Shown: positions 19,009 to 29,060, counted from the stretch's first letter. The stretch is 64,000 nt of DNA from Bradyrhizobium sp. Gha (GCF_900113735.1 NZ_FOQM01000004.1:1-64000); one strand, 5' to 3'. Notes: generated by a model not told the origin, from the letters alone. Numbers and translations are program-made.

Positions 19009-19056
19009 TCTCGAGGCTGTCCGATCTTGGCGGACCGCCATCATCAGGCCTCGAGA
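19009..19056 (+). terminator. Hairpin between flippase and glycosyltransferase genes
   Basis: TCTCGAGGC at 19009-19017 pairs with GCCTCGAGA at 19048-19056; an inner GTCCG/CGGAC pair extends the fold. It begins immediately after the flippase stop codon and 40 bases before the next start. No T-run follows, so partial termination or a transcript stabiliser is more likely than full termination. Confidence 0.4.
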
Positions 19057-19095
19057 ATTGTCTGATCTAGGTACGCTGCCAAACTGGAGATCGTC

Positions 19096-20214
19096 GTGCA
19101 CGGCAAGGCCAAGAAGTCCCGACGCTTGCGTGTGGCAATCTACGCGCCGCATTTCGCAGAGTATTCGTACCGGTTGGCGGCGGGCCTTGCGCGACATTGC
19201 GACGTTCGCCTCGTGCTCAATCGCAAGGATGCCAATCAGCAATGGAACCTCGACTGGATTGCGTCGTCGGCGCCGTTCGACGCGAGAGTGCGCGACCTCA
19301 GCCTGCGGCGGTACGGAGCGATCGGGCTTCCGACCTCCTTCCTCGACGTCCTCGCCTTTCGTCCGGACGTTGTTCATTGCCACGAGTGCCCGGAATACTT
19401 TACCGCCGGTCTGATGGAGCTGCTTCGGCTCACCAATCTGCCGCGCGTCCTGACAGTCCATGACGCAATTCCCCATTCGGAGGGCGGTTCGGGGACGAAC
19501 TCAACAGAGGAATCCTTGCGAGGACGAATGAGGGCGGCCGCGACGCACATTACGGTACACGGTGAGAGTTGCATCGCAGATTTCAGGCGCGCTTCGCCCG
19601 ACTACAAAGGCGGGATAACTTCATCCATACACGGCGTGCTGATGGTTCCGCCTGCTGATGTAGCGCCGGTCCAGGCCACCAAAGGACGAATTCTCTTCTT
19701 CGGGCGGATGTGGGCCTACAAGGGCCTCGACGTCTTCCTCGATGCGATCGCCATCCTTGCCGCGCGCGGCGTCGACCACCACGCGATCGTGGCAGGTCGC
19801 GGGCCGGAAATGACACGCCTTGCGGCGCGCATGAGCATGATGCCAACCGTCGAAACGATCGACCGCTACATTTCGCCCGAAGATACGAGCATTCTCTTCC
19901 AATCTGCGGAAATCATTGCGTTACCTTACAAGGATGCAACGCAGAGCGGCGTGCTCGCATCGGCCTTCGGCAACCATCGTCCCGTCGTTGCGAGCGCGAC
20001 CGGAGGCATTCCGGACGTCGTGACCGACGGGGTAAATGGCCTTCTCGTCCCGCCGGGCGATGCGACGGCATTGGCGGACGCGCTCGAGCGCGTCCTGACA
20101 TCGACATCGCTGTCGGCGCAACTCACCGACGGCGCCAGAGAGACGGCGGCCAATCAGCTGAATTGGGACCACATCGCCGACGATCTGGCTGCCTGCTATC
20201 GCCGTATCGCGTGA
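19096..20214 (+). CDS. Family 4 glycosyltransferase
   Basis: A 372-residue GT4 enzyme with GTG start behind GGAGA. Features are [58 protein letters not shown], and a donor region with [18 protein letters not shown] and [15 protein letters not shown]. The E-x7-E motif is replaced by the ATQSG-A pattern seen in a GT4 subgroup. Its last 19 bases overlap the end of the convergent acyltransferase gene, which suggests the two transcription units were packed tightly by rearrangement or selection. Confidence 0.88.
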   Translation: MHGKAKKSRRLRVAIYAPHFAEYSYRLAAGLARHCDVRLVLNRKDANQQWNLDWIASSAPFDARVRDLSLRRYGAIGLPTSFLDVLAFRPDVVHCHECPEYFTAGLMELLRLTNLPRVLTVHDAIPHSEGGSGTNSTEESLRGRMRAAATHITVHGESCIADFRRASPDYKGGITSSIHGVLMVPPADVAPVQATKGRILFFGRMWAYKGLDVFLDAIAILAARGVDHHAIVAGRGPEMTRLAARMSMMPTVETIDRYISPEDTSILFQSAEIIALPYKDATQSGVLASAFGNHRPVVASATGGIPDVVTDGVNGLLVPPGDATALADALERVLTSTSLSAQLTDGARETAANQLNWDHIADDLAACYRRIA

Positions 20215-21317
20215 GTCCCCGCGGAGACGGAGTGCTGCATATCCGGCGAAGGACGGATGAACAGACCGCGCAAGTATCTGTCCAGCACCCGACGTAACCT
20301 GACCTCGATCAGTTCATAGCTTATGGCGCTCGCGATCAGCGACATGACCGCCCCCAGACCAATGAACGCCGCCCAGAGCAACCAACGGTCTACGCCGAGC
20401 GCGACAAGCTTCAGCCCAACGACCTGCAACGGGAATAGTACAAAGGGATGCACCAGATAAAGGCTGTAGCTGACCTTACCCACGTATTGCAGCGGTGCCG
20501 TGCTTAGCGCGCGGCTGACGCCCGACTCCGGCGCAAGCACCATCGCAAACAGCAGAAAGCCCGGCAGAAGGCTCGCGAAAGGATGGGACAGCGTGAGACC
20601 CGCATACATTGCGACGGCACAGGCCAAGCCAGCGATCAGGCCGAGCGCCCCAGGCGCATTGATGCGAAACTTTACCGCGCTGAGAAGCATGCCGATGCAG
20701 AAGAACGCCGTAATCGGCCAGTGAAACGCGCAAGCCGCTCCGATCAGAACCAGAGGACCCGCGACTGTTCGACCACCAAACTTAAGTGCGGTGAAGCTTG
20801 CCGCGAACCAGATGTAGAACGCCCACTCATAGGTTAGCGTCCAGGCGTTCTGTTGTGCGATCGGCAGCCCGAGCAAATCCTGCAGAAAGAGCAGATTGGA
20901 CGCGAAGACCGCGACATAGCTTCCAGCGTCGATTCCCCGGAAGAATTTGTAACCGACAACAGGCCCAACTACGAACAGTGCGATATGCAGGACGAGGAAG
21001 ACCGGCATGATCCGCAAGATCCGATCAAAGAAGAATTGCGACAATGAACCGTGCCGTATCAGGCTTGCCGGGATCAGAAAGCCACTGATCATAAAGAACA
21101 GCTCGACCCCATGCCCGCCGACGTTGATGACAGACTGCAACCAGGGCCAAAGCGGCGGCAAAAAGCCGGGATCGGGGACGTCATACACGCCCCCTTTTGG
21201 CATATCATAGAAGTGATCCATCAAGACGCTCAGCGCAGCGACGCCGCGAAGCCCTTGGACGGATGGAACAAAACATCCGTCCTGCGCAATACTCCGCTTC
21301 TGCGTTTGTTTGATCAC
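20196..21317 (-). CDS. Acyltransferase 3 family membrane protein
   Basis: A 373-residue multi-spanning acyltransferase with SVQGLRGVAALSVLMDHF, HGVELFFMISGFLIPASLI, FFDRILRIMPVFLVLH and WTLTYEWAFYIWFAASF. It is the last gene of a minus-strand operon of four (24992 down to 20196): three acyltransferases and one polymerase. Its ATG overlaps the stop of the upstream acyltransferase by four bases (ATGA), which points to translational coupling. Acceptor unknown. Confidence 0.88.
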   Translation of the reverse strand: MIKQTQKRSIAQDGCFVPSVQGLRGVAALSVLMDHFYDMPKGGVYDVPDPGFLPPLWPWLQSVINVGGHGVELFFMISGFLIPASLIRHGSLSQFFFDRILRIMPVFLVLHIALFVVGPVVGYKFFRGIDAGSYVAVFASNLLFLQDLLGLPIAQQNAWTLTYEWAFYIWFAASFTALKFGGRTVAGPLVLIGAACAFHWPITAFFCIGMLLSAVKFRINAPGALGLIAGLACAVAMYAGLTLSHPFASLLPGFLLFAMVLAPESGVSRALSTAPLQYVGKVSYSLYLVHPFVLFPLQVVGLKLVALGVDRWLLWAAFIGLGAVMSLIASAISYELIEVRLRRVLDRYLRGLFIRPSPDMQHSVSAGTHAIRR

Positions 21318-22420
21318 TCCGCGGCACCCTGCGTACCGTACGACGGTTCAAGAGGTACTAACCTCCGGCGCACCGAGCGGAATCGGTGCCCAAACGAAAT
21401 GCTGGGCTTTTCGACGAATGTGTATGTCGCCCAGCTGACGAGGAGCGAGAGCGCGAGGATCACGGCGGCAAATGCCGCCCACCCCGCTGGTCCATCGCCG
21501 ACCCAAAAGAGTCGATTGATGAGCACGATCACGAACGGTGACATGAGATAGACCGAGTAGCTGATCACCCCGACGAATGCCATCGGGCGCCAGGACATCC
21601 TCTCACCAAACGCGGCGAAGACAATGAAAACGAGCGCGGCAAAGACATAGGCCGATCCAATGGAATAGCTGTAGAAGAAATTCTCCTGATAGACGCCGCC
21701 GAACCGCCTATCGGCCAGAACGATGGCGAAGACGGCGTAAAGCAGCGTACAGCCGACGACATGGGGCCACCTCAACTTCCCGCCGACGACCGCGTCACGC
21801 ACGATCTTGCCAAGGAACATCGCGGAAAGGTTCAGCCCGACCTCCATCAGCGACGATACTGTTCTGCTCTCGATAAAGACCGCTGCAATTGTCCCGATCA
21901 CCGCCGCGGCCACGACGATGACGACAGCACTCATCGGCCGGTTCAACACGCCCATCGCGAATAGGATCGTGCATCCGACGTAGAACAGAAGCTCGATGGC
22001 CAACGTCCAGTAAAAGACCCAGAGATTGGGAACATTCACGAAGGTCTGCAACATAGTCACGTTGGCGGTGATCTGCGACATCGAATAGGTTTGGGATTCC
22101 AGCGCCGCCATTGCGACGAGCCCGACTACGATCGAGGTCCAGTAGGCCGGATAGAGCCTGAAGAAGCGGCTTATAACAAAGTCCTTTGCGGGGGTCGCAC
22201 TGTCAGGAAAGCTGAATGGAATGACAAAGCCACTGACGAAGAAGAACAGCACGACGCCGAACCGACCGAAGTTCATGTAGTAACCGATGACGTCGTGGAA
22301 GCTCCAATAATATGCTCCGGTGGGGTGCTTCTGCACGATCACCTCGAGCACATGCTGGAACAGCACCGACAACACGGCAATGCCCCTAAGGGTGTCGATG
22401 AACGCTAGCCGTTTATGCAT
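21314..22420 (-). CDS. Acyltransferase 3 family membrane protein
   Basis: A 368-residue acyltransferase: LAFIDTLRGIAVLSVLFQHV, FGVVLFFFVSGFVIPFSF, ISRFFRLYPAYWTSIVVGL, and NLWVFYWTLAIELLFYVG. The frame stays open far upstream, inside the polymerase gene, but the conserved part starts at ATG 22420. A GTG four codons earlier (22432), close to GGGAG, is the alternative and would overlap the polymerase stop. It sits in the minus-strand operon between the polymerase and another acyltransferase. Confidence 0.86.
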   Translation of the reverse strand: MHKRLAFIDTLRGIAVLSVLFQHVLEVIVQKHPTGAYYWSFHDVIGYYMNFGRFGVVLFFFVSGFVIPFSFPDSATPAKDFVISRFFRLYPAYWTSIVVGLVAMAALESQTYSMSQITANVTMLQTFVNVPNLWVFYWTLAIELLFYVGCTILFAMGVLNRPMSAVVIVVAAAVIGTIAAVFIESRTVSSLMEVGLNLSAMFLGKIVRDAVVGGKLRWPHVVGCTLLYAVFAIVLADRRFGGVYQENFFYSYSIGSAYVFAALVFIVFAAFGERMSWRPMAFVGVISYSVYLMSPFVIVLINRLFWVGDGPAGWAAFAAVILALSLLVSWATYTFVEKPSISFGHRFRSVRRRLVPLEPSYGTQGAAE

Positions 22421-22428
22421 CTTCGTAC

Positions 22429-23772
22429 TCACCTGCTCCCGCCCAACGCCGCTTTCGTCGTCCCTGCACTGAAGCCGTCCGCAGGATGAACTGGCAGCGG
22501 CACTCCCGTTCCAATACCGAGGGCGGCCCTCGCAGGCATGGACCGTCGAGCGAGCACGTCGCTGAAGCTCAACGCAATGATCAACAGGCCGGATGCAGGT
22601 CCATAGTTCAAAACCGTGATCGTGAACATGTTCACGACAAACAGCAGCGTGAGCTTGTAGACATCGGTTGTCGTAAAGGTCGCACGAAATACCAGCACCA
22701 TGAACGCGACGAACGGAAACCCGAACATCAGGTAGGTGCCGATGTAGAAGTTGTCGACAGGCACCCAATATGCGGCAAGAGGCGAGAACAACTGCTGCGG
22801 ATAGTTGAAGCAACCCGCGCCGCAGCCCGTAATGACACCGATTGGCATGAGTTGCATCAGATACACAAACGGCAACTGCCAACTGTTGTTGATCCGATCC
22901 AAGATACTATAGAGCGTCGAATGCGGAACCGCGGGGGTACCCGATACGAGCACGATCAGGAATATCGGAACGAGGATAGCAACGAACGACCACAAAGCTA
23001 TGTTGCGAATGGCCCGAAGGCGCGCCTCCTGCGGCAACATCCGCACCAACACCAGCAGCACCAGGTATAGCGACAGAACGATGAAAGTCGTTTTGCTCGT
23101 GGTAATCCAAACCGCATACTCGGCAGCAGCCCCGAACAGGAGGCACCAGCCGGTCGATTTGCGGATCGACGTAATTGTGAACGAGATCAGGATAAAGAAC
23201 GCGGCCATGGTATTGTCCGCCGCAAAACCCATCAAGCGTTGGTCGTCACCGCCATAGGACCACCATAGCCGGCCGGCCTCCCGGACGGCGCCGAACGATT
23301 CGTACTTAAATCCAACCCATGGCATGACGTAGAATTTCGTCAACAACACGCCTATCACGGACAGATAGAAGGTCGCCGCAACGACCAATAGCAGCCTGCG
23401 GTAGGAGCCGAGGCTGGAATCGCAGAAACAGAATCCGACGAAAACCGGCAACATCATCTTGAACGACGACATCGCCGCATTGGCGGTGCCAAGCATGAAA
23501 TATCCGAGCACCAGCGACAGCAGGATCTGTGCGAAAACGAGAAAGGCCAGCGTGCTGCGATTGCGCAGAATACAGTGGGCGACGAATTGGACCAGGCAGA
23601 TCAGCGCAATCCCGTCTGGCAGGTACCAAAGTGCATCAAGGTGGAGGATGCTGGTGTAATAGCGCATCACGCCGCCGAAGGCGTCACGGACCAGATAGGA
23701 GCCGAGCGCGATCGCCTCGATATTGAGACTGATCACTGTCATCCGTGGACGATGAAGCGCGATTGCAGTCAT
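22429..23772 (-). CDS. Wzy-like O-antigen/exopolysaccharide polymerase
   Basis: A 447-residue membrane protein with ten or more helices and a large periplasmic loop around residues 140-190 (YVMPWVGFKYESFG to YGGDDQRLMGFAADNTMAA), the usual layout of Wzy polymerases and WaaL ligases. Further on, CGAGCFNYPQQLFSPLAAYW and a membrane-rich C-terminus follow. It would join repeat units on the periplasmic side. It is wedged between acyltransferase genes in one operon; the start ATG 23772 lies eight bases before the upstream stop. A ligase role cannot be excluded. Confidence 0.7.
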   Translation of the reverse strand: MTAIALHRPRMTVISLNIEAIALGSYLVRDAFGGVMRYYTSILHLDALWYLPDGIALICLVQFVAHCILRNRSTLAFLVFAQILLSLVLGYFMLGTANAAMSSFKMMLPVFVGFCFCDSSLGSYRRLLLVVAATFYLSVIGVLLTKFYVMPWVGFKYESFGAVREAGRLWWSYGGDDQRLMGFAADNTMAAFFILISFTITSIRKSTGWCLLFGAAAEYAVWITTSKTTFIVLSLYLVLLVLVRMLPQEARLRAIRNIALWSFVAILVPIFLIVLVSGTPAVPHSTLYSILDRINNSWQLPFVYLMQLMPIGVITGCGAGCFNYPQQLFSPLAAYWVPVDNFYIGTYLMFGFPFVAFMVLVFRATFTTTDVYKLTLLFVVNMFTITVLNYGPASGLLIIALSFSDVLARRSMPARAALGIGTGVPLPVHPADGFSAGTTKAALGGSR

Positions 23773-23780
23773 GCCAGCGC

Positions 23781-24992
23781 TCAGTTTATCGGTCGCGCCG
23801 ACGGCGCGTGCGCCGACGAGAAGCCGGCCTGCCTTCCGAGACGATTTCGAAGCCATTTGCCACCGGGAACTTCGACGTATCGGTAAGTGTAGTGGGACAC
23901 AGCGAACACGGCGGCGAGCGACACGACGAGATTGAGCGTCGCTGGCAGCCCAGGCCGGATCGAATCGAGAGCCGCAATCCGCTGTGCGCCGAGCGCCCGC
24001 ACGAAATATTCCGCAAACAGCACGACCAGCGCATGCACCATGTAAATTGAGTAGGATCGCTCTCCGAGCCAGACCAATGGTCTTGTCGTCAGCATTCGCG
24101 GCACCAGGAGCGCATCGGGAAACGCGAGCAGGCTGCCGAGAAAGACCGAAAATGTCAGCGGCGCAAGGAAACTGGCTGCCGGATACGCCTCCACCATGCT
24201 GACCAGCACGACACTGGCCGTCATCGCAACCAGCTGCACCGCGCCCTGCACGGCCGGGCTCGGCCTGGCCGTCAGGCTGCGGACCGCCCTCACCGTGAGC
24301 ACGCCCAGAAAAAAGCTCACGAAGCAACGCAGGATGCCGAAATCGGTCTGCAATCCGAGACTGTCCTTATTCAGAACGAACACGATGATGGCGAGACTCC
24401 CGGCCGCAATGACGCCCGAGAGCACATAGAACAACGACAGGGAACGCATGCGCTGGGCCAGCAGAACGACCGCGCCAAAGGCCAGGTACGTGTAGAATTC
24501 GACACTGATGCTCCAGCTCGGCGCATTCCAGCTGAGATAGTCGATGAACCCCATCGAGTGCAGAAGAAAGACGTTGAGCAGGAAGGAATAGGAATTGTTC
24601 ACCTCGAACGCCGCCGGCGCCGCAACGACGACCCCAACCATGACCAGGCTGATGCGCAAGAGACGAAACAGCAGATTCGCGGCCAGCATCACGACGTGCA
24701 GCGGATAGACCCGCGCCAGGCGCCGCACCATGAAGTCGCGCAACGAAAAGCGGCCGAACTCACCCTCGACGGAGCTGATCGACATTACCATGCCGCTGAG
24801 AACGAAGAACAAGTCGACCAGCAGCCATGAGCTCCTGAAGAACGCGCAGTCAATCCAGGCATTGTGCGGGAATGCCGCAAGGAATGTCGGCATCAGCAAG
24901 AGATGATGAATCACCACCGAAATCGCTGCGATACCTCGAATGCTGTCCAGCGGCAGGACATGCGCCTTCTCACGATGAATCGACTCCGTCAC
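23781..24992 (-). CDS. Acyltransferase 3 family membrane protein
   Basis: A 403-residue acyltransferase and first gene of the minus-strand operon. It shows LPLDSIRGIAAISVVIHHLL, LLVDLFFVLSGMVMSI, MVRRLARVYPLHVVML and NAPSWSISVEFYTYLAFG. The start follows no strong ribosome binding site but is the only Met before the conserved first segment. Three acyltransferases in one operon with a polymerase suggest that acylation happens on the repeat unit before or during polymerisation. Confidence 0.88.
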   Translation of the reverse strand: MTESIHREKAHVLPLDSIRGIAAISVVIHHLLLMPTFLAAFPHNAWIDCAFFRSSWLLVDLFFVLSGMVMSISSVEGEFGRFSLRDFMVRRLARVYPLHVVMLAANLLFRLLRISLVMVGVVVAAPAAFEVNNSYSFLLNVFLLHSMGFIDYLSWNAPSWSISVEFYTYLAFGAVVLLAQRMRSLSLFYVLSGVIAAGSLAIIVFVLNKDSLGLQTDFGILRCFVSFFLGVLTVRAVRSLTARPSPAVQGAVQLVAMTASVVLVSMVEAYPAASFLAPLTFSVFLGSLLAFPDALLVPRMLTTRPLVWLGERSYSIYMVHALVVLFAEYFVRALGAQRIAALDSIRPGLPATLNLVVSLAAVFAVSHYTYRYVEVPGGKWLRNRLGRQAGFSSAHAPSARPIN

Positions 24993-25544
24993 ATCGACAT
25001 TCCGTAGCTATTTCGCCGCCGCAGGGTGGTGTATCGGCTCGCCCGCGCCTTCAATCATCGCAATGAGCGACTTGCATTCTTCGCATGGTGCACGACGACA
25101 TCTTCATCACTATGCCCCATTCCGACAGATGCGCGCCAAGGTCGCGCCACTTTTCCAAATTGCGAGATGATCGCGACGCGATTGCGATGCTTGCGAATCT
25201 TTACGTGTAAAATGTGCACGAAATCCGGCGTTGTTGCGATCACTGGCGTCATACGAAACCGCGAGCACAATCATCTCATCGATGGAACAAATTCGTACGT
25301 CGTGACTTGGGCCATGTTTGCGAGAACGCATTTGCCCTACGAATTCTCAACTGCAACAACCGGAGGCGGACGATTGCCGTTCTCTCAGGCACCGCGACTC
25401 TTCCTCGTACAACTGCCGGCAAATCAAGCGTGCGCGCACAACCGATGCGACTGATCGAACCAGCTTTTGCGCCGCACAACATTTGACACAGTTGCATGTC
25501 AAGTTTCACGGGCTTTCATTTGCCGCAACGTTGAAGGGAGTCGG
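24993..25544. promoter_or_regulatory. Divergent control region with TTGACA/TGTCAA inverted pair
   Basis: This 550-base gap separates the leftward acyltransferase operon from the rightward secreted protein and kinase genes, so it should hold promoters for both. TTGACA at 25483-25488 and TGTCAA at 25497-25502 form a perfect inverted pair 43 bases before the 25545 start; the first half also reads as a -35 box. No convincing coding sequence was found in the rest, which is AT-richer than its neighbours. Confidence 0.5.
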
Positions 25545-26111
25545 ATGGGCCGCGGATCAACACGTCATCGCTTGACACAGCGATGGCTGCAAATCGTGTC
25601 GATGGGATCAGTCCTGATTGCGTTGAGTCTCAGTCCCTGTCGGGCTCAGTGTGTCGAGTTCTCGGACCGCGCTTCGCAGGTCGATCTCGACGCCTTCGTG
25701 AAATCACCGTCCTCGCTCCTCGAGCGGCTGCGCAATGACAAGGAGAAGTTGAAGTATCGCCTCTCCTCTTATATCGCCACCGATCCTTCTACGCTGCCCT
25801 CGGTCCAGATCCTCATCTCGGAGTCGCCTTCCAATGACCGTTCGGCCATCGGCTCGGCCCTACGGCTCGCAGAAGCACTGTGTATCGCGACGAAGCCCGA
25901 TGTTGCGCGCAAGATAAAGGATTTCACCAAGCGGATCGGTGATTTGTCTGTGCAGGCGGGCTATTCCGCGGCGGGCGAGGTTGGCTCAAACGCCCTGCCG
26001 CCACGGCGTGACAAGGATTCAAAAAGAATTCTGGGTAGCGGAGCGCTTCTCGAAGGCGAATGGAACACTGAACTGGCGGACCCGTTCAAGCCCGTTGCCA
26101 TTCCTCATTGA
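25545..26111 (+). CDS. Small secreted protein paired with the tyrosine kinase, unknown family (copy 1)
   Basis: A 188-residue protein, start ATG 25545 behind AAGGGAG. A signal peptide (VSMGSVLIALSLSPCRAQ) precedes the mature part beginning near CVEFSD. The core reads SPSSLLERL, then YIATDPSTLPSVQ, then SAIGSALRLAEALC. The same pattern (NPASLL, LAATDSATLPLI, KAIGSGLAQAARVC) is found in the protein at 48640-49263, with the two cysteines in the same places. Both copies lie directly beside a GumC/Wzc-type kinase gene. I know no function for the family; a periplasmic partner of the chain-length kinase is an inference from this double linkage. Confidence 0.8.
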   Translation: MGRGSTRHRLTQRWLQIVSMGSVLIALSLSPCRAQCVEFSDRASQVDLDAFVKSPSSLLERLRNDKEKLKYRLSSYIATDPSTLPSVQILISESPSNDRSAIGSALRLAEALCIATKPDVARKIKDFTKRIGDLSVQAGYSAAGEVGSNALPPRRDKDSKRILGSGALLEGEWNTELADPFKPVAIPH

Positions 26112-26134
26112 TCGTTCAAGGCAGTTGTTGACAG

Positions 26135-28366
26135 ATGTATCAGCCCAGAGAGCAATTCCGGTCAGGACACAAATTCGGCGTCGAATTCGGCGGGGCGGTG
26201 CTGAGCTTCGAGCGGGTCACCGACGTTCTTCGTCGTCAGTGGCCGATCATCGTTGTTTCGGTCGGAGCTTCGCTAGCCCTGGTGCTCGCCTACCTGGCTA
26301 CGACGCATCCCATGTACACGGCCAACGCCCGCATCATGATGGATACCCGCCAGACCCAGGTTCTGGACAAGGACAATGGGACCAACAGCAACCTCATCGA
26401 CACCGGCTTCGTCGATAGCCAGGTCGAGGTCATCAATTCGGATGATCTCATTCGATCGGTCGTTCGCCGGCTGCATCTGACGGAAGATCCCGAATTCAGC
26501 GGCTCCAATCCGGGCCCCCTCGGCAAACTCCTCGGCCACGTCATGTCGCTATTCGGTTCCGGCGAGCCACCGTCACCGGAACGCGTCGAGCAGGCCACGG
26601 TCGAGCACATTCAGGCGAACCTCCGGGTTGAGCGCGTTCTGACGACTTATGTTCTTTCGCTCAGTTACAGGGCGCTCACGCCGGATGCGGCCGTCAAGAT
26701 CGCCAATGCGATCGCCGATGCTTACATCGTCGGCGCGCTCGAAGCCAAATATCAGTCGACCAAGCGCGCGACCGAATGGCTTCAGCAGCGCAGCGCCGAA
26801 CTGAGTCAGCAAGCAACGGCGAGCGACCGGGCGGTGCAAACGTTCAAAGCGGAGCACAACATCGTAGGAACCAGTCGCGGCTTGATGTCCGAGCAGCAAC
26901 TGTCGGATCTCAACACGCAACTCGTCCAGGCTCGGGCGGCGACCGCCGAGGCGAAAGCGCGTCTTGACCGCATCAATGCGATCTCTGACAAGGACGTCAC
27001 CCAGACCACGGTGACGGACGCGCTCAACAACCCTGTTATCACACGGCTCAGGGCCCAATACCTCGATCTCGCCGCCCAATATTCCGATTGGTCGCGACGC
27101 TATGGCGCAATGCACCTTGCGACGGTCAATCTGGCCAGCAAAATGGATGAGTTGCGCAAGAACATCGCCGACGAGGTTCACCGCATCGCGGACGCTTATC
27201 GTAGCGATTATGAAATCGCAAAAAGCCGCGAGGCATCTCTCGAAAAAAACGTGAACGATCTCGTCGCCCAGGCTGGTCACACCGGTCAGGCAGAAGTCAA
27301 GCTGCGGGACCTCGAGAGCGCTGCCGACACCTATCGTAGTCTCTACAACAATTTCCTTGAAAAGCTGCAGAATGCAACGCAAAATCAAAGCTTTCCGATC
27401 AGCGAAGCACGCCTGATCAGCACCGCGACCAAGCCCGACCGCAAGAGTTCGCCGCGCACAATGCTGGCGTTGGTGGGAGGCCTGGTCAGCGGCCTTTGTC
27501 TCGGCTTTGGACTGGCATTTGGGCGCGAGTTCTTGAGTGACGTATTGCGGACCCCGGGCGAGGTCGAGGACGAACTCGGCGTGAAATGCCTCGGCGTGCT
27601 TCCCGATATACGTCCCCCGACACCGGCAGGGGCACTGCTCTCGACATCGGGCAAAAGCACCGCCCCCGATTTATCTCGCTACGTCGTCGATCATCCATTC
27701 TCGCGTTTTGCGGAAACTTTGCGCAACATCAAGGTATCGATCGACGTCGCGCGTCTCAGCCGGGAAATCAAGGTTATCGGCATCGTGTCCTCACTGCCGA
27801 AAGAGGGAAAAACCACGGTCGCCGCCAACTTCGCCCAATTGGTTGCTCTCACCGGTCACCCAACACTCCTGATCGACGGTGATCTGCACACGCGCTCATT
27901 GACCCGCGAACTCTCACCCAATGCCAAATCAGGGCTGGTCGAGACACTGAACGATCCCGCCAGCCTCGCCTACCACGTGCAGCGAAGCAAGGAGACGGGC
28001 CTCGATTTCCTGCCGTCGGTGGTCGCCTCTCGTATGCTCAATTCGGCCGACGTCATCGGATCGAGGGCCATGGCCGAGCTCCTCAAAACGCTGAGGGATC
28101 GTTACGAATACATCGTGATCGATCTGGCCCCTGTGATGCCGGTGGCCGATTCCAAGGCTGTCAGCTTCCTCATCGATGCCATGGTCTACGTGATCGAATG
28201 GGGGCAGACCACGCGGTCCGCGCTGCAGGAATCCATCTCGGGATCAGAAGTCCTGCAAAAGAAGCTGTTGGGCGCCGTCCTCAATCGCGCCAACCCGAAG
28301 ATGCTCAAGCGCATCGAGGCGTACAAGGGCAAGCACCATAACAGCTATTACGTGGAGCACGTCTGA
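26135..28366 (+). CDS. GumC/Wzc-type chain-length regulator with tyrosine kinase domain (copy 1)
   Basis: A 743-residue inner-membrane protein. A first helix near residues 38-58 leads into a Wzz domain, a long coiled-coil periplasmic part, and a second helix near 440-460. The cytoplasmic BY-kinase domain has Walker A (SSLPKEGKTT, about residues 551-560), a Walker A-prime that reads LLIDGDLHTRS instead of the usual DADLR, and Walker B YIVIDLAP. The C-terminal tyrosine tail is short: Tyr730, Tyr738 and Tyr739. It should control polymer length and couple synthesis to export. It follows the small secreted protein by 23 bases. Confidence 0.92.
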   Translation: MYQPREQFRSGHKFGVEFGGAVLSFERVTDVLRRQWPIIVVSVGASLALVLAYLATTHPMYTANARIMMDTRQTQVLDKDNGTNSNLIDTGFVDSQVEVINSDDLIRSVVRRLHLTEDPEFSGSNPGPLGKLLGHVMSLFGSGEPPSPERVEQATVEHIQANLRVERVLTTYVLSLSYRALTPDAAVKIANAIADAYIVGALEAKYQSTKRATEWLQQRSAELSQQATASDRAVQTFKAEHNIVGTSRGLMSEQQLSDLNTQLVQARAATAEAKARLDRINAISDKDVTQTTVTDALNNPVITRLRAQYLDLAAQYSDWSRRYGAMHLATVNLASKMDELRKNIADEVHRIADAYRSDYEIAKSREASLEKNVNDLVAQAGHTGQAEVKLRDLESAADTYRSLYNNFLEKLQNATQNQSFPISEARLISTATKPDRKSSPRTMLALVGGLVSGLCLGFGLAFGREFLSDVLRTPGEVEDELGVKCLGVLPDIRPPTPAGALLSTSGKSTAPDLSRYVVDHPFSRFAETLRNIKVSIDVARLSREIKVIGIVSSLPKEGKTTVAANFAQLVALTGHPTLLIDGDLHTRSLTRELSPNAKSGLVETLNDPASLAYHVQRSKETGLDFLPSVVASRMLNSADVIGSRAMAELLKTLRDRYEYIVIDLAPVMPVADSKAVSFLIDAMVYVIEWGQTTRSALQESISGSEVLQKKLLGAVLNRANPKMLKRIEAYKGKHHNSYYVEHV

Positions 28367-28730
28367 GCGTCTTAAGCGCGTACGCGCCAGCGCTGTAGCG
28401 AGATCGGCACCTCGGCTGGCGCCCTCCCCTCCGGCGCCTGAAAACGATTTGCCGATCGGCTCGATCAGCAGGACCGACGGCTACGGCCGCCGGCCGGCCT
28501 GTTGGCCAGGGCGGCCGCCGGCCCGATTGATTTCAGTAATCATCCGGAATCCACAATTTCTTCTCAATGCCTTAGGCCAAAGCGGGGCTTGACGCATGGA
28601 CGGCGATTGCGAGATCGTTGCTCATCGGCAGGGGCGCTTATCGGATCCTTTGAGTCTTGACCGTCTTTTCTTTCGAGTTCCCCGAGGCTAAGTTGAGTGC
28701 ATTCTCATTGCCCGTATTTGGTGCGTTCGG
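28367..28730. other. GC-rich intergenic stretch with nested palindromes
   Basis: This 360-base gap follows the kinase gene. Between 28484 and 28523 it holds overlapping GGCCGCC/GGCGGCC palindromes that can fold several ways. They may serve as a terminator, but no T-run follows and the best fold is not obvious by eye. No gene was found in the rest. Confidence 0.4.
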
Positions 28731-29024
28731 ATGCTGATCGTCCTCACGATTTTGTCGATTTGGGTGCTGCTCAACATCCTGTTCGTGCTGATCGTGGTTC
28801 CACCACGCCAGCCGCGACGGCTGCCACGGCCCGCCGCCCCCGCCCTGTCGCGGGCTCCAATTGACCCCGACAAGCAAGACCTCGAGCAGGGCGAGCCGTT
28901 TTCCCTGCGCCATGTCGTGGCATCCGTCGCGATGGGTGCGTTTTTTGTGCTCGTCCCCCCGCTGCTCGCACTGCGCAATGCGGTCATGCAGCTCTTCAGG
29001 AAGTCGTCTCAAGACGGCCGATAG
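28731..29024 (+). CDS. Small membrane protein, unknown
   Basis: A 97-residue protein with a hydrophobic N-terminal helix (VLTILSIWVLLNILFVLIVV), a Pro/Arg-rich linker, and a second helix near residues 65-82 (VASVAMGAFFVLVPPLLAL) followed by a basic end. I do not recognise a family. The two-helix design and its place between the kinase and the phosphoglycosyl transferase suggest a small inner-membrane accessory of the polysaccharide machinery, but this is guesswork. No strong ribosome binding site is visible. Confidence 0.5.
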   Translation: MLIVLTILSIWVLLNILFVLIVVPPRQPRRLPRPAAPALSRAPIDPDKQDLEQGEPFSLRHVVASVAMGAFFVLVPPLLALRNAVMQLFRKSSQDGR

Positions 29025-29060
29025 CGAGCACAGGATCCGCCCAGTCCTCGGCTTGGCCTC

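Noticed and set aside
28484..28523. GC-rich palindromes after kinase copy 1 as a firm terminator
   Set aside because: Several competing folds and no T-run; kept only as a note in the intergenic entry.
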